Assembly: GCF_001661595.2 (NCBI RefSeq)
Contig: NZ_LYPF02000018.1
Span: 1 to 64,000 of the forward strand
From: Crocinitomix algicola
Lineage (GTDB): Bacteria > Bacteroidota > Bacteroidia > Flavobacteriales_D > Crocinitomicaceae
Direction of reading: 5' to 3'
Length of the DNA stretch: 64,000 nt
Both the position numbers and the translations under genes were made by a program. Under the pieces are notes generated by a model, which ran no database searches, was not told where the DNA came from, and saw nothing but the letters and a program-made list of their open reading frames with translations. Each line of letters starts with the position of its first letter. Position 1 is the first letter of the stretch. Below, in pieces: positions 17,140 to 25,593 of the stretch.

Positions 17140-17880
17140 TCATTCATTCAGGTTCCAATTGTAAGGCAAATAAGAAATCTCTGCTTTATCACTTATTGGT
17201 GCTGGGGCGTATTTATTAATGAAGGCTAAAACCGAAGATGTACCTTGTTTGAAATCTCCCGAATACCATTTAAATAATTTTGACAATTCAACCTTATTTG
17301 AGGAGATTTTATTTTTTTTAGTATCCCGAAGAAAAGCTTGAGTTTGATCAGTTAATTGAGCATCAAGTTTACTTCCAATATAAGCTTCATTCCTTAATTT
17401 AGGACATGATTGAGCGGCACAATTCACCGCAAAATGAATACGAGGCTCATTAAATTCTTTACGAATTATACCGTGTTCGATATTATTCAAATCATATGTT
17501 TCGTTCCCAATTCTAATGAACTTTATATCCCAGGGCGTATTCACTTTATAGATTCCACCACCTAATTCTTTAATACTTTTTACTGGATAATTTTTGACAA
17601 TTAATTTTACTGTAAAAGCATTGTAAGCATTAATCCAAAAGGCGAGTTGATTCTCTTTTGACCAAGATTTTTGAGGATGGTTTTGTGACAACTCAGTTAA
17701 ATATTCATCCAATCGTGCAACGTCCTTTTTAAACCCTTTATAATTTACCTTACCATCGACAGAAACATATTTTTTAGTTAAATTGTTCCATATACTGTGG
17801 TCATGAATAGTTTGAGAAAATGCCGTTGAATAAATCCCGACTATAAAAATTAGCGTAAGTAATTGAAAAATTTTCGTCAT
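17140..17880 (-). CDS. Secreted DUF547 domain protein
   Basis: This 246-residue protein has a signal peptide (MTKIFQLLTLIFIVGIYSTA) and then a DUF547 domain with WINAYNAFTVKLIVKNYPV, LNNIEHGIIR, FAVNCAAQSCPKLRNEAY and KLFKWYSGDF. The conserved Cys pair and His suggest a catalytic papain-like site, but no activity is established for the family. It is predicted to be periplasmic. It faces, with only 22 bases between start codons, a GT2 of the type found in arsenosugar clusters. I recall DUF547 genes as members of such clusters, but no arsM or arsS gene is seen here. Confidence 0.85.
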   Translation of the reverse strand: MTKIFQLLTLIFIVGIYSTAFSQTIHDHSIWNNLTKKYVSVDGKVNYKGFKKDVARLDEYLTELSQNHPQKSWSKENQLAFWINAYNAFTVKLIVKNYPVKSIKELGGGIYKVNTPWDIKFIRIGNETYDLNNIEHGIIRKEFNEPRIHFAVNCAAQSCPKLRNEAYIGSKLDAQLTDQTQAFLRDTKKNKISSNKVELSKLFKWYSGDFKQGTSSVLAFINKYAPAPISDKAEISYLPYNWNLNE

Positions 17881-17902
17881 TATACTAAAGTTGATTTACA
17901 TT

Positions 17903-18589
17903 GTGAAGCTATCGATAATTATACCAACATTAAACGAGGCTCGACTAATTGGTCGACTTCTAGATCGTTTACTTACAGAACCTGCTGAAAAACTCGACAT
18001 TATTGTTGTTGATGGCGGTAGTAAAGATGAAACCCTAAAAATTGTACAGTCTTATCCCGTGCGTATTTTTAAGTCTGCTCCATCACGTGCTAAACAGATG
18101 AATTTGGGGGTTGAAAAAGCTAAATTTGAAAATCTTTATTTTGTTCATGCCGATACTTTACCACCACTTAACTATCTAGAAGACTGGAAGGAATTGGTTT
18201 CGCATCCAGCAATTAAAGCTGCCTGTTATAGAAGTAAGTTCGAATGCGATAAACGTGTTTTAAAAATCAATGAATATTTTACTCGTTTTTACTGGTTAGC
18301 GGCGCGGGGTGGAGACCAGTCCTTATTTATATCCAAGACCTATTTTCAAGACCTAAAAGGCTTTAATCCAACTCATGAAATAATGGAAGAATACCCTTTA
18401 ATTGAAAAAATGTTAGCGGATAAAACGCTTAAAATTATTCCAAAAACAATTTTAATTTCAACGCGAAAATACGATTCAAGATCTTGGTTCAAGGTCAACC
18501 GAGCAAATTTTGTTGCTTTCCAGATGTTCCGGAATGGAGCTTCAAATAAAAAGATAAAAGAACGATATAAACAATTATTATCGGATTAA
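17903..18589 (+). CDS. TIGR04283-type family 2 glycosyltransferase
   Basis: This protein of about 228 residues is a short GT-A domain beginning KLSIIIPTLNEARLIGRLLD, with IIVVDGGSKDETLKIV and the acceptor-metal motif FVHADTLPP. The length and the AARGGDQSLFISKTYF motif match the TIGR04283 group, named for arsenosugar biosynthesis though not all members need do this. The probable start is GTG at 17903 (MKLSII); a TTG at 17891 would add four residues. It converges with the outer-membrane gene that follows, overlapping it by 4 bp. Confidence 0.84.
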   Translation: MKLSIIIPTLNEARLIGRLLDRLLTEPAEKLDIIVVDGGSKDETLKIVQSYPVRIFKSAPSRAKQMNLGVEKAKFENLYFVHADTLPPLNYLEDWKELVSHPAIKAACYRSKFECDKRVLKINEYFTRFYWLAARGGDQSLFISKTYFQDLKGFNPTHEIMEEYPLIEKMLADKTLKIIPKTILISTRKYDSRSWFKVNRANFVAFQMFRNGASNKKIKERYKQLLSD

Positions 18590-19665
18590 AAAGCCTCTCC
18601 AATCGTCATGTAAAATTGTAAACCTTCAAATCCTCGAGCAATATCCAACCGTAGATGACTCATTTGTTTTTTACTTAATTGAAACCGTAATCCACCACCA
18701 TATGACCATAATTGTCGGTTAGTAAATACGTCACTATACGTATTTCCTACTGATCCAATTGACGAAAAAACAGTACCTCTTAACCGCTTGTAAATAGGAA
18801 ATCGATATTCCATTTGCAACATTCCAATATTACGGTCAATGAATCGTCGATCATTGAATCCTCTCCCCTTTTTACCTGAAGAGAAGTAGTAATAGGTAAA
18901 AAATGGAGAATTTCCAATTGTGGTTCCTGTGTATAAATTTGTTGCAATGGTGTGTTTATCCTTCAGCGTAAAATAATGTGTCACATCTAATTGCATCAAT
19001 CCATAACTAAAATCGGCAAGGGTATAATCACCACTCGTTTCTGCAATAAAATTAGCCAATACTCCTTTTCTCGGGTAAAAAATATCATCACGCGTATCGT
19101 ACGACATTGAAATTCCAACCGTACTAACCACTCCGCCTTCACTGCCAATTGGATTATTTAAAGTCAATAAGGAATCCATTCGTGGTATTTCGAAATAATC
19201 AAAACGATACTGAAATCCCACTAAAAAAGTAGGTTTAACTCGGTAAGACAATGTAGCTAATAACCGAGGAAAATTCGCATCATAGGTCTCTAAATCAACC
19301 TCTTTCGAGTCAATTCCAATTCCGAAATAGTTAAAAAAATAGCGATAGTACCCCAATTCTCCATGAATTTTCCATTTTTGTTTCAAGTACAATTCATAGG
19401 GTAAAAAAAACAAGATTTGATTTTTGAGGGTATAAGCCGAACCTAAGCTAATCTGAGATTTTCTCCAAGCTTTTTCTTTTCCGGCATTAAACACCATAAT
19501 TCCTGCAGCACCAAATGACAAGCTAGTTTCTGGAAGAAAAAAGACAACGGGAAAACCTGTTAGACTAAAATCATTTTTAGCATCATAGTTAGTCGTATCA
19601 TTGGAAGACTGGGCAAAACTAAAACAATATAACAGACTGAGGAGCAATGAAAAAAAACGTATCAT
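18586..19665 (-). CDS. Omp85/BamA-like outer-membrane barrel without POTRA domains
   Basis: This 359-residue protein has a signal peptide (MIRFFSLLLSLLYCFSFAQS) and then only the C-terminal 16-strand surface-antigen (D15) barrel. Family features are SYDTRDDIFYPRKG (the strand entering the barrel), the KGRGFNDRRFIDRN loop resembling the conserved VRGF/Y motif, and a C-terminal strand ending in Phe (FYMTIGEAF). With no POTRA region it is not BamA itself; similar Bacteroidota proteins are often next to patatin or phosphoesterase genes, which are absent here. It is likely an outer-membrane channel or passenger translocator. A TAAATTTG box lies 36 bases upstream. Confidence 0.85.
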   Translation of the reverse strand: MIRFFSLLLSLLYCFSFAQSSNDTTNYDAKNDFSLTGFPVVFFLPETSLSFGAAGIMVFNAGKEKAWRKSQISLGSAYTLKNQILFFLPYELYLKQKWKIHGELGYYRYFFNYFGIGIDSKEVDLETYDANFPRLLATLSYRVKPTFLVGFQYRFDYFEIPRMDSLLTLNNPIGSEGGVVSTVGISMSYDTRDDIFYPRKGVLANFIAETSGDYTLADFSYGLMQLDVTHYFTLKDKHTIATNLYTGTTIGNSPFFTYYYFSSGKKGRGFNDRRFIDRNIGMLQMEYRFPIYKRLRGTVFSSIGSVGNTYSDVFTNRQLWSYGGGLRFQLSKKQMSHLRLDIARGFEGLQFYMTIGEAF

Positions 19666-19700
19666 AACAGTATGATAGTCGTAAAAAGGATAAAACCTTA

Positions 19701-19708
19701 CAAATTTA
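19701..19708 (-). promoter_or_regulatory. Predicted -7 box for the Omp85-like gene
   Basis: The minus strand reads TAAATTTG (TAnnTTTG consensus) about 36 bases upstream of the ATG at 19665. It overlaps the stop codon of the preceding RNase Z gene, so the barrel gene may be transcribed separately from ffh-rnz. Confidence 0.4.
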
Positions 19709-20617
19709 ATTCACAATGAAAACATCGCCATCCTTAACGCACGAGACCGATGGAAAAATTGATTTTGCCTCTTCAAGAAGTGGGTCAATGTTTTTATATC
19801 GCGATGAAAAATGTCCGAGTAATAATTGCCCTACTTGGGCTTGAGAGGCAATTTCTGCTGCTTGGGCAGCTGTAGAATGACCTGTTGCTTTAGCACGATC
19901 CAAATGTTCTTGTGTGAATGTTGCTTCATGATACAGCAAATCTGCTCCTTTTATCCAATCGGGTAGTTTAGTATAAAATTTTGTATCTGTACAATACGCA
20001 TAAGATTTTAACTTTTCTTTTGGAAAAACAAGGTCTTTAAAAGGTAAAGTCACATTAATTCTCTTCACATCTTCCCCTCTTTTTGCGGACAAAATTTCAG
20101 TCAAACTGAGCTTATACTTCTCAATTTTTTCAGGATTCACACGGTATTCTTTTTCCTTTTCTTGAAATAAAAATCCATGGCATTTAATCCTATGCTTTAA
20201 GGGAAAGGCAAAAACTTCAATGGAATTATCTTCAAAAATCCGTGTTTTTTCTTTCACGTCAACTGGATAAAAGTTGAGTTGATAGGAAAGATAAACTTGT
20301 GCTAATTTAAAATTATGCCTTATGATTTCCTCTAATTCTGGAGGTCCATAAATTGCAAGTTCTTGTGTTCTCCCCCAAAGACTCATTGAAGTTAGTAATC
20401 CGAAAATCCCGAAATAATGGTCTCCGTGTAAATGAGAAATGAAAATCATTTGAATACGCTGAAACTTCACCTTGAATTTGCGCATTTGTAATTGGGTTCC
20501 TTCTCCACAATCAATTAAAATACGACGTTCGTTGAAATTTAGATATTGGGCTGTGACACCACGATGCAGAACTGGCACTGCAGATCCCGAGCCCAATATG
20601 GTCAAGTTGATTGGCAT
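19706..20617 (-). CDS. rnz: Ribonuclease Z (tRNA 3'-end processing)
   Basis: This 303-residue metallo-beta-lactamase-fold enzyme starts INLTILGSGSAVPVLHRG and carries the di-zinc motif FISHLHGDHYFGIFGL near residue 65. It also has the late metal ligands CTDTKFY, LLYHEATFTQEH and the LLLGHFSSRY ending typical of short RNase Z. It cleaves tRNA precursors after the discriminator base in the cytosol. The length matches the short (RNase ZS) form. It follows ffh by 27 bases on the same strand and may share its transcript. Confidence 0.93.
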   Translation of the reverse strand: MPINLTILGSGSAVPVLHRGVTAQYLNFNERRILIDCGEGTQLQMRKFKVKFQRIQMIFISHLHGDHYFGIFGLLTSMSLWGRTQELAIYGPPELEEIIRHNFKLAQVYLSYQLNFYPVDVKEKTRIFEDNSIEVFAFPLKHRIKCHGFLFQEKEKEYRVNPEKIEKYKLSLTEILSAKRGEDVKRINVTLPFKDLVFPKEKLKSYAYCTDTKFYTKLPDWIKGADLLYHEATFTQEHLDRAKATGHSTAAQAAEIASQAQVGQLLLGHFSSRYKNIDPLLEEAKSIFPSVSCVKDGDVFIVN

Positions 20618-20644
20618 GAATACGAAGATAGGAAAAATAGGGGA

Positions 20645-21997
20645 TTACATTCCTGGTAATCCTCCTCCTCTCATTCCCTTCATCTGACGCATCATATTTG
20701 CCATGTTCTTTTTATTTGACATCATATGCATCACTTTCTTAGTCTCGTTAAATTGTTTCAGAAGTTTGTTTACATCCTGGATTGATGTTCCTGACCCGGC
20801 CGCAATTCTTTTCTTTCTCGAACCATTTAGGACAGCTGGTTCGGCTCTCTCTTTTGGTGTCATCGATTGAATTATTGCTTCGATTCCTTTAAATGCATCA
20901 TCATCAATTTCAACACCTTTCATGGCTTTACCCATACCCGGAATCATTCCCATCAAATCTTTCACATTCCCCATCTTCTTTATCTGTTGAAGTTGTGAAT
21001 AAAAGTCGTCAAAATCAAATTTATTTTGAGCGATTTTCTTTTGAAGTTTCTTGGCTTCCTTTTCGTCAAATTGTTCTTGAGCTTTTTCTACTAAGGATAC
21101 AACATCTCCCATCCCTAATATTCGGTCAGCCATACGTTTTGGGTAAAACAGATCTAAAGCATCCATTTTTTCCCCTGTACCAACAAATTTAATTGGTTTG
21201 TTGACTACAGATTTAATAGATAATGCTGCACCACCTCGTGTATCACCATCTAATTTAGTAAGAACAACACCATCAAAATCAATTCGCTCATCAAAGGCTT
21301 TTGCAGTATTTACGGCATCTTGCCCTGTCATGGAATCTACAACAAATAATGTTTCAGTTGGATTAATAGCGTTCTTAACCGCCGCTATTTCTGTCATCAT
21401 TTCTTCATCTACGGCCAAACGACCAGCGGTATCAATAATAACTACGTTAAAACCGTTACTTTTAGCATGACTGATTGCTGCTTCAGCAATTTTAACTGGA
21501 TTTTTCTCTTCACGATTAGAATAAACCTCAACGCCTAACTGCTCTCCTAAGACGTGAATCTGATCAATCGCTGCCGGTCGATAAACATCACAAGCCACCA
21601 ATAGCGGATTTTTTCGTTGTTTATTCTTCAACCAATTTGCAAGCTTTCCAGAGAAAGTTGTTTTACCTGATCCTTGCAGACCAGACATTAAAATAACGCC
21701 AGGATTTCCTTTAAAGTTAATGTCCTCTTGCTCACTTCCCATTAACTCCACTAATTCCTCATGGCAAATTTTGGTAAGGAGTTGGCCGGGAGAAATGGTC
21801 GTTAAAACATTTCTACCAATTGCTTTTTCTTTAACCGTTTTGGTAAATTCCTTTGCGGTTTTATAACTAACATCGGCATCTAACAGGGCTCTACGAACCT
21901 CTTTCAAGGTTTCCGCAACATTTACTTCCGTAATTTGTCCATGTCCTTTTAAAACTTTAAAAGCTCTATCAAATTTTTCGGTCAAATTTTCAAACAT
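20645..21997 (-). CDS. ffh: Signal recognition particle GTPase Ffh
   Basis: This protein of about 450 residues has the N domain (MFENLTEKFDRAFKVLKGHG), the G domain with GLQGSGKTTFSGKLA, ACDVYRPAAIDQ, DTAGRLAVDEEM and TKLDGDTRGGAALS, and the methionine-rich M domain ending MRQMKGMRGGGLPGM. Ffh binds signal sequences with the 4.5S RNA and docks to FtsY. The ATG at 21997 is used because it begins the canonical MFENL and lies downstream of a TATCTTTG box; the frame extends nine codons further to 22024 with no family support. It is followed by rnz. Confidence 0.96.
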   Translation of the reverse strand: MFENLTEKFDRAFKVLKGHGQITEVNVAETLKEVRRALLDADVSYKTAKEFTKTVKEKAIGRNVLTTISPGQLLTKICHEELVELMGSEQEDINFKGNPGVILMSGLQGSGKTTFSGKLANWLKNKQRKNPLLVACDVYRPAAIDQIHVLGEQLGVEVYSNREEKNPVKIAEAAISHAKSNGFNVVIIDTAGRLAVDEEMMTEIAAVKNAINPTETLFVVDSMTGQDAVNTAKAFDERIDFDGVVLTKLDGDTRGGAALSIKSVVNKPIKFVGTGEKMDALDLFYPKRMADRILGMGDVVSLVEKAQEQFDEKEAKKLQKKIAQNKFDFDDFYSQLQQIKKMGNVKDLMGMIPGMGKAMKGVEIDDDAFKGIEAIIQSMTPKERAEPAVLNGSRKKRIAAGSGTSIQDVNKLLKQFNETKKVMHMMSNKKNMANMMRQMKGMRGGGLPGM

Positions 21998-22021
21998 CTT
22001 CTTAACTTTATTTTTGGATAG

Positions 22022-22029
22022 CAAAGATA
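22022..22029 (-). promoter_or_regulatory. Predicted -7 box for ffh
   Basis: The minus strand reads TATCTTTG, matching TAnnTTTG, 25 bases before the ffh ATG at 21997. This placement supports that ATG over the one at 22024. Confidence 0.45.
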
Positions 22030-22072
22030 ATAATTTTATAGCGCCTTATAACGCTGAATACAATCGGATTTC

Positions 22073-22606
22073 ATGATGGATATAAAAAAACAGTTACTGA
22101 TAGAAAACTCAAAAGCCAATTGGCAGTGCGTTTCAGTTTATGTAGGTTCCGACCCAAGACGATTTTCCGAATTAATGGATTGCTTTTTTAGCAAAGACGT
22201 TCGAATTGTGCAACGCTCTAGTCAGCCTGTTGGTGCTATTGGCGCTAAACACCCTCATTTACTCCTACCTTATCTTCAACCTTTACTCGATTATTTAAAC
22301 CAAAACCCAATTGATGCAGTTCAACGAAATGTAATGCGCGCCCTGCAATACTTGGATATACCAGAAGAGTTTGAAGGACCTTACTTTGATCAAGCCTTGG
22401 TTTACTTAAAATCACCCCATTCAGCAATTGCCGTTAAAGCCTTTGCCATGACAGTTCTTGCTAATATCTGCGAAAAATATCCCGAATTAAGTCACGAAGT
22501 TATCGCACAACTTGAAATCCTCATTCGCGAAGAAGTTTCAAAAGGTGTAACTGCTCGCGGAAAAAAAGAGTTGAAAAAACTCCGAAAACTGGTAAAATTG
22601 AATTAA
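22073..22606 (+). CDS. HEAT-repeat-like helical protein
   Basis: I do not recognise a named family. The 177-residue protein is wholly alpha-helical, with repeated helix pairs of about 35-40 residues (for example DVRIVQRSSQPVGAIGAKHP, QRNVMRALQYLDIPEEFEG, AIAVKAFAMTVLANICEKYP) that look like HEAT/ARM repeats. The C-terminus is strongly basic (ARGKKELKKLRKLVKLN). It is cytosolic with no signal peptide. It is divergent from ffh and converges with lysA by a 4-bp overlap. HEAT-repeat proteins usually bind other proteins; nothing more can be said. Confidence 0.72.
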   Translation: MMDIKKQLLIENSKANWQCVSVYVGSDPRRFSELMDCFFSKDVRIVQRSSQPVGAIGAKHPHLLLPYLQPLLDYLNQNPIDAVQRNVMRALQYLDIPEEFEGPYFDQALVYLKSPHSAIAVKAFAMTVLANICEKYPELSHEVIAQLEILIREEVSKGVTARGKKELKKLRKLVKLN

Positions 22607-23760
22607 GCCGTTCTAATCATCCTAAGACTCGTATTAACCTTACGTTTTAAATTATTCCCAACTTCTTGTCGACCATTGTATCTCAATGACATTGACTCGG
22701 CATATGCTCCACAAGAACGAATCGTTAAAATATCGCCTCGCTTGAGTTCAGCCAATTCAATTTCATTCCCAAAACTATCACTCGACTCACAAATAGGCCC
22801 TACAACATCATATTTATGACGATCAGCATCAACATGCGCAACACCAAAACGCTCTATTTTATGTTTTGCTCCATACAAGGCAGGTCGCATAAGTTCTGTC
22901 ATTCCTGCATCAACTACTGCAAAATTCTTTTGGTCAGATTTTTTAACATACAATACTCGAGTCCTCAAACTACCGCACTGTCCCACTATCGATCGACCAA
23001 GCTCAAAATGAACAGGTAAATCGAGTTGTCGCAATCCCCATCTAAACACATCAAAATAAGATTCAAAGTCAGGAATAAGTCCGTGATCAGGATTTTCATA
23101 ATTAATGCCTAAACCACCACCAACATTCAGATAAGAAATTGGTCCAATCATTTTCACGAACTGAGGCACAATTTCAGTAATTCGTTCACACAATTCCTCA
23201 AACACCCGCATATTGGTAATCTGAGAACCGATATGAAAGTGCAAACCTATAATATTAACGCTATTTAAATCAGTCAATTTATTGACAAGCTCTTCGAACT
23301 CTATAACTGTAAGTCCAAATTTATTTTCGGACATACCGGTTGAAATTTTTGCATGAGTAAGTGCATTCACATTTGGATTTAAACGCAGTGCAATTTTAGG
23401 ATAAAAACCTAACTCATGGGCCATTGCATTTATTACCTCAATTTCTTCAAGACTTTCACAATGAATAACTCCAATTTCGTGTTTAAGGGCGATTGCTATC
23501 TCCTCATCTGTCTTACCTACTCCAGCAAAAGCAATGGAATTTGGAGAAAAACCAGCATCGATAGCCGCTAAGATTTCCCATCCGCTAACACAATCTGCAC
23601 CTAACCCCTTCTTTGCTATCTCTTGAAGAATCTTTTTATTATTATTTGCCTTTATTGCATAATGTACATGAAAATCATCATGCATTGTTTCTGCAGAAAC
23701 GGCATCCAACGTTTGATTTAAAACGTCTAGATCATAAAAATAAAAAGGTGTGTTTTCCAT
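22603..23760 (-). CDS. lysA: Diaminopimelate decarboxylase
   Basis: This PLP enzyme has about 385 residues and fold-type III decarboxylase motifs. HYAIKANNNKKILQ contains the PLP lysine; others are HFHIGSQ, NVGGGLGINYE and the phosphate-binding GRSIVGQCG. CESSD and CGAYAESMSLRYN lie near the C-terminus. It makes lysine from meso-diaminopimelate in the last step of the pathway. ATG 23760 is preferred over the TTG three codons upstream. It lies back-to-back with an ACT-domain gene across about 100 bases containing a box on each strand. Confidence 0.93.
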   Translation of the reverse strand: MENTPFYFYDLDVLNQTLDAVSAETMHDDFHVHYAIKANNNKKILQEIAKKGLGADCVSGWEILAAIDAGFSPNSIAFAGVGKTDEEIAIALKHEIGVIHCESLEEIEVINAMAHELGFYPKIALRLNPNVNALTHAKISTGMSENKFGLTVIEFEELVNKLTDLNSVNIIGLHFHIGSQITNMRVFEELCERITEIVPQFVKMIGPISYLNVGGGLGINYENPDHGLIPDFESYFDVFRWGLRQLDLPVHFELGRSIVGQCGSLRTRVLYVKKSDQKNFAVVDAGMTELMRPALYGAKHKIERFGVAHVDADRHKYDVVGPICESSDSFGNEIELAELKRGDILTIRSCGAYAESMSLRYNGRQEVGNNLKRKVNTSLRMIRTA

Positions 23761-23780
23761 CGTAATCAATTTTTTTTTTT

Positions 23781-23788
23781 CAAATTTA
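23781..23788 (-). promoter_or_regulatory. Predicted -7 box for lysA
   Basis: The minus strand reads TAAATTTG about 21 bases before the lysA ATG, matching TAnnTTTG. It is paired with a divergent box at 23820-23827. Confidence 0.45.
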
Positions 23789-23819
23789 AGACAGAAAGTC
23801 GTGCAAAAGTTATTTTAAT

Positions 23820-23827
23820 TATATTTG
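23820..23827 (+). promoter_or_regulatory. Predicted -7 box for the ACT-domain gene
   Basis: TATATTTG matches TAnnTTTG and lies 34 bases before the ATG at 23862. It is the plus-strand half of a divergent promoter region shared with lysA. Confidence 0.5.
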
Positions 23828-23861
23828 TATTGCATTTTTAACAAACTGTTTATATTTTAAC

Positions 23862-24542
23862 ATGGATAGACTTAGTAAAGTAATTGAGCGGTTAATCAAC
23901 CAATCCCCTTTCATTCAGGAAGCCATTTCTGAAGGCCTCATTAATATCAGCTCCCTTGCCAGAAAACTGAATCCGGACATTCGAAAAATCACTGGAAAAG
24001 ATGTGTCCGACAGTGCAATTATCATGGCAATAAAGCGTATGCCACCTGGTACGAATCAGAAAATCGAACATCGAATTAAAAATTTCATGGCCGATTTAGG
24101 AGACTTGATTGTTCGAAGTAACCTCGTTAAATGTACCTTCAACAACTATATCGGAATATCACAAGATCAAGCAAAATTCTTAAATCAAATTAAAGATATA
24201 AGCGATAATTTTTACACCGTTTCTCGAGGAGTTGCTGAAACCACAATAATAACCAATGAGCAATTTAAAAAGGATATTGTTGAAATATTCTCTCAAAACC
24301 AACTCATTTCGGAGTCTGAAAATTTATCCTCTATCACAATGAAACTTCCTCAGGTAAACACGGAAATTTCAGGGGTATATTATTACTTACTCAAAAAATT
24401 AGCTTGGGAAGGAATTAATTTGTCAGAGGTTATATCAACAACGAATGAGTTCACAATTGTTGTGGACACTAAATTAGTCAGCAAAGCTTTTACGGTATTG
24501 ATGGACTTAAAATCAGAAACACTTCAAGGAACGGAAGTTTAA
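23862..24542 (+). CDS. ACT-like domain protein, possibly aspartate-kinase-related
   Basis: This 226-residue protein has an N-terminal helical region (residues 1-90, FIQEAISEGLINISSLARKL then DVSDSAIIMAIKRMPPGT) that looks like a degenerate helix-turn-helix. A C-terminal ACT-like fold runs from about residue 150 (SSITMKLPQVNTEISGVYYY, LAWEGINLSEVISTTNEFTI). ACT domains of aspartate kinases bind lysine, and the gene is divergent from lysA, so it may sense lysine and regulate that operon. That role is inference; no kinase domain is present. Confidence 0.7.
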   Translation: MDRLSKVIERLINQSPFIQEAISEGLINISSLARKLNPDIRKITGKDVSDSAIIMAIKRMPPGTNQKIEHRIKNFMADLGDLIVRSNLVKCTFNNYIGISQDQAKFLNQIKDISDNFYTVSRGVAETTIITNEQFKKDIVEIFSQNQLISESENLSSITMKLPQVNTEISGVYYYLLKKLAWEGINLSEVISTTNEFTIVVDTKLVSKAFTVLMDLKSETLQGTEV

Positions 24543-24590
24543 CTCTTTTCTGCCCTACTTCTTTTCGTTTTTTTAACACGTGAAAAAAGA

Positions 24591-24618
24591 TTGACTGCTG
24601 TATAATTACCTATATTTG
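24591..24618 (+). promoter_or_regulatory. Bacteroidota-type promoter (TTG and TATATTTG) of the glycan cluster
   Basis: TTG at 24591-24593 and TATATTTG at 24611-24618 are separated by 17 bases, which fits the -33/-7 promoter arrangement of this phylum. The start codon of the first glycan gene is 12 bases further on (24631). It is the best-formed promoter pair that I found in the window. Confidence 0.6.
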
Positions 24619-24630
24619 ACGGCTTAGATT

Positions 24631-25587
24631 ATGACCGAAAAAGAAAATAAAGCCATTTCGATTGTCGTGCCCTTGTTCAACGAGGACGAATCATTGCCTG
24701 AGCTACATGCATGGATCCAAAAAGTTATGCTAGACAATGGATTTACCTATGAAATACTTTTCATTAACGATGGAAGTACAGATAACTCTTGGAAGGTAAT
24801 AGAAACATTACAATCTAAAGACCAAAATGTCCGGGGCATAAAATTTCAGCGGAATTACGGAAAATCTGCCGCTTTGCATGTAGGTTTTCAAGCTTGTGTT
24901 GGTCAGGTCGTAATTACAATGGATGCTGATTTACAAGATAGTCCCGATGAGATTCCAGAATTGTACAGCATGATAACTGAGGGGCAATATGATTTAGTAT
25001 CAGGATGGAAAAAGAAACGGCATGATCCTTTGAGCAAAACAATACCGACAAAAATATACAATGGCGTTAACCGTTGGATGTCAGGTATTAAATTGCACGA
25101 CATGAATTGCGGATTAAAAGCATACCGTAGAGAAGTGGTCAAATCAATTGAAATTTTCGGAGAAATGCACCGTTACATTCCTGTTATAGCACGCGCTGCA
25201 GGCTTTGGCAAAATTGGGGAGAAAGTTGTTCAACATCAAGAAAGAAAATACGGTAAGTCAAAATTTGGACTCAACCGATTTATCAATGGTTTTCTTGATA
25301 TGTTTACCATCACATTCATTACTCGATTTGGTAAAAAACCAATGCACTTTTTTGGCCTTTTAGGCACACTCATGTTTCTACTCGGATTTATTGTAACCAC
25401 TTGGCTTATTATCGATAAATTATTTATTGACACAACAGGAAGGCTGATCGCTGAAAGACCAGAGTTTTACATTGCTTTGACGTCAATAATAGTTGGTACT
25501 CAATTATTTTTAGCCGGATTTATTGCGGAATTAATTGGTCGAAATTCTACAACAAGAAACAACTACTTGATTGAAAAAGAAATTTAA
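24631..25587 (+). CDS. GtrB/DPM1-like polyprenyl-phosphate glycosyltransferase
   Basis: This 318-residue family 2 glycosyltransferase begins ISIVVPLFNEDESLPELHAW with ILFINDGSTDNSW and the DxD motif VITMDADLQDSPDEI. Two C-terminal membrane segments (residues about 235-258, and about 277-300) anchor it to the inner membrane, typical of enzymes that load a sugar onto undecaprenyl phosphate. The motif RGIKFQRNYGKSAALHVGFQ is common to this subgroup. It starts the glycan cluster and is followed after 6 bases by a GT4, so both contribute to one surface polymer. Confidence 0.88.
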   Translation: MTEKENKAISIVVPLFNEDESLPELHAWIQKVMLDNGFTYEILFINDGSTDNSWKVIETLQSKDQNVRGIKFQRNYGKSAALHVGFQACVGQVVITMDADLQDSPDEIPELYSMITEGQYDLVSGWKKKRHDPLSKTIPTKIYNGVNRWMSGIKLHDMNCGLKAYRREVVKSIEIFGEMHRYIPVIARAAGFGKIGEKVVQHQERKYGKSKFGLNRFINGFLDMFTITFITRFGKKPMHFFGLLGTLMFLLGFIVTTWLIIDKLFIDTTGRLIAERPEFYIALTSIIVGTQLFLAGFIAELIGRNSTTRNNYLIEKEI

Positions 25588-25593
25588 TTTTTC

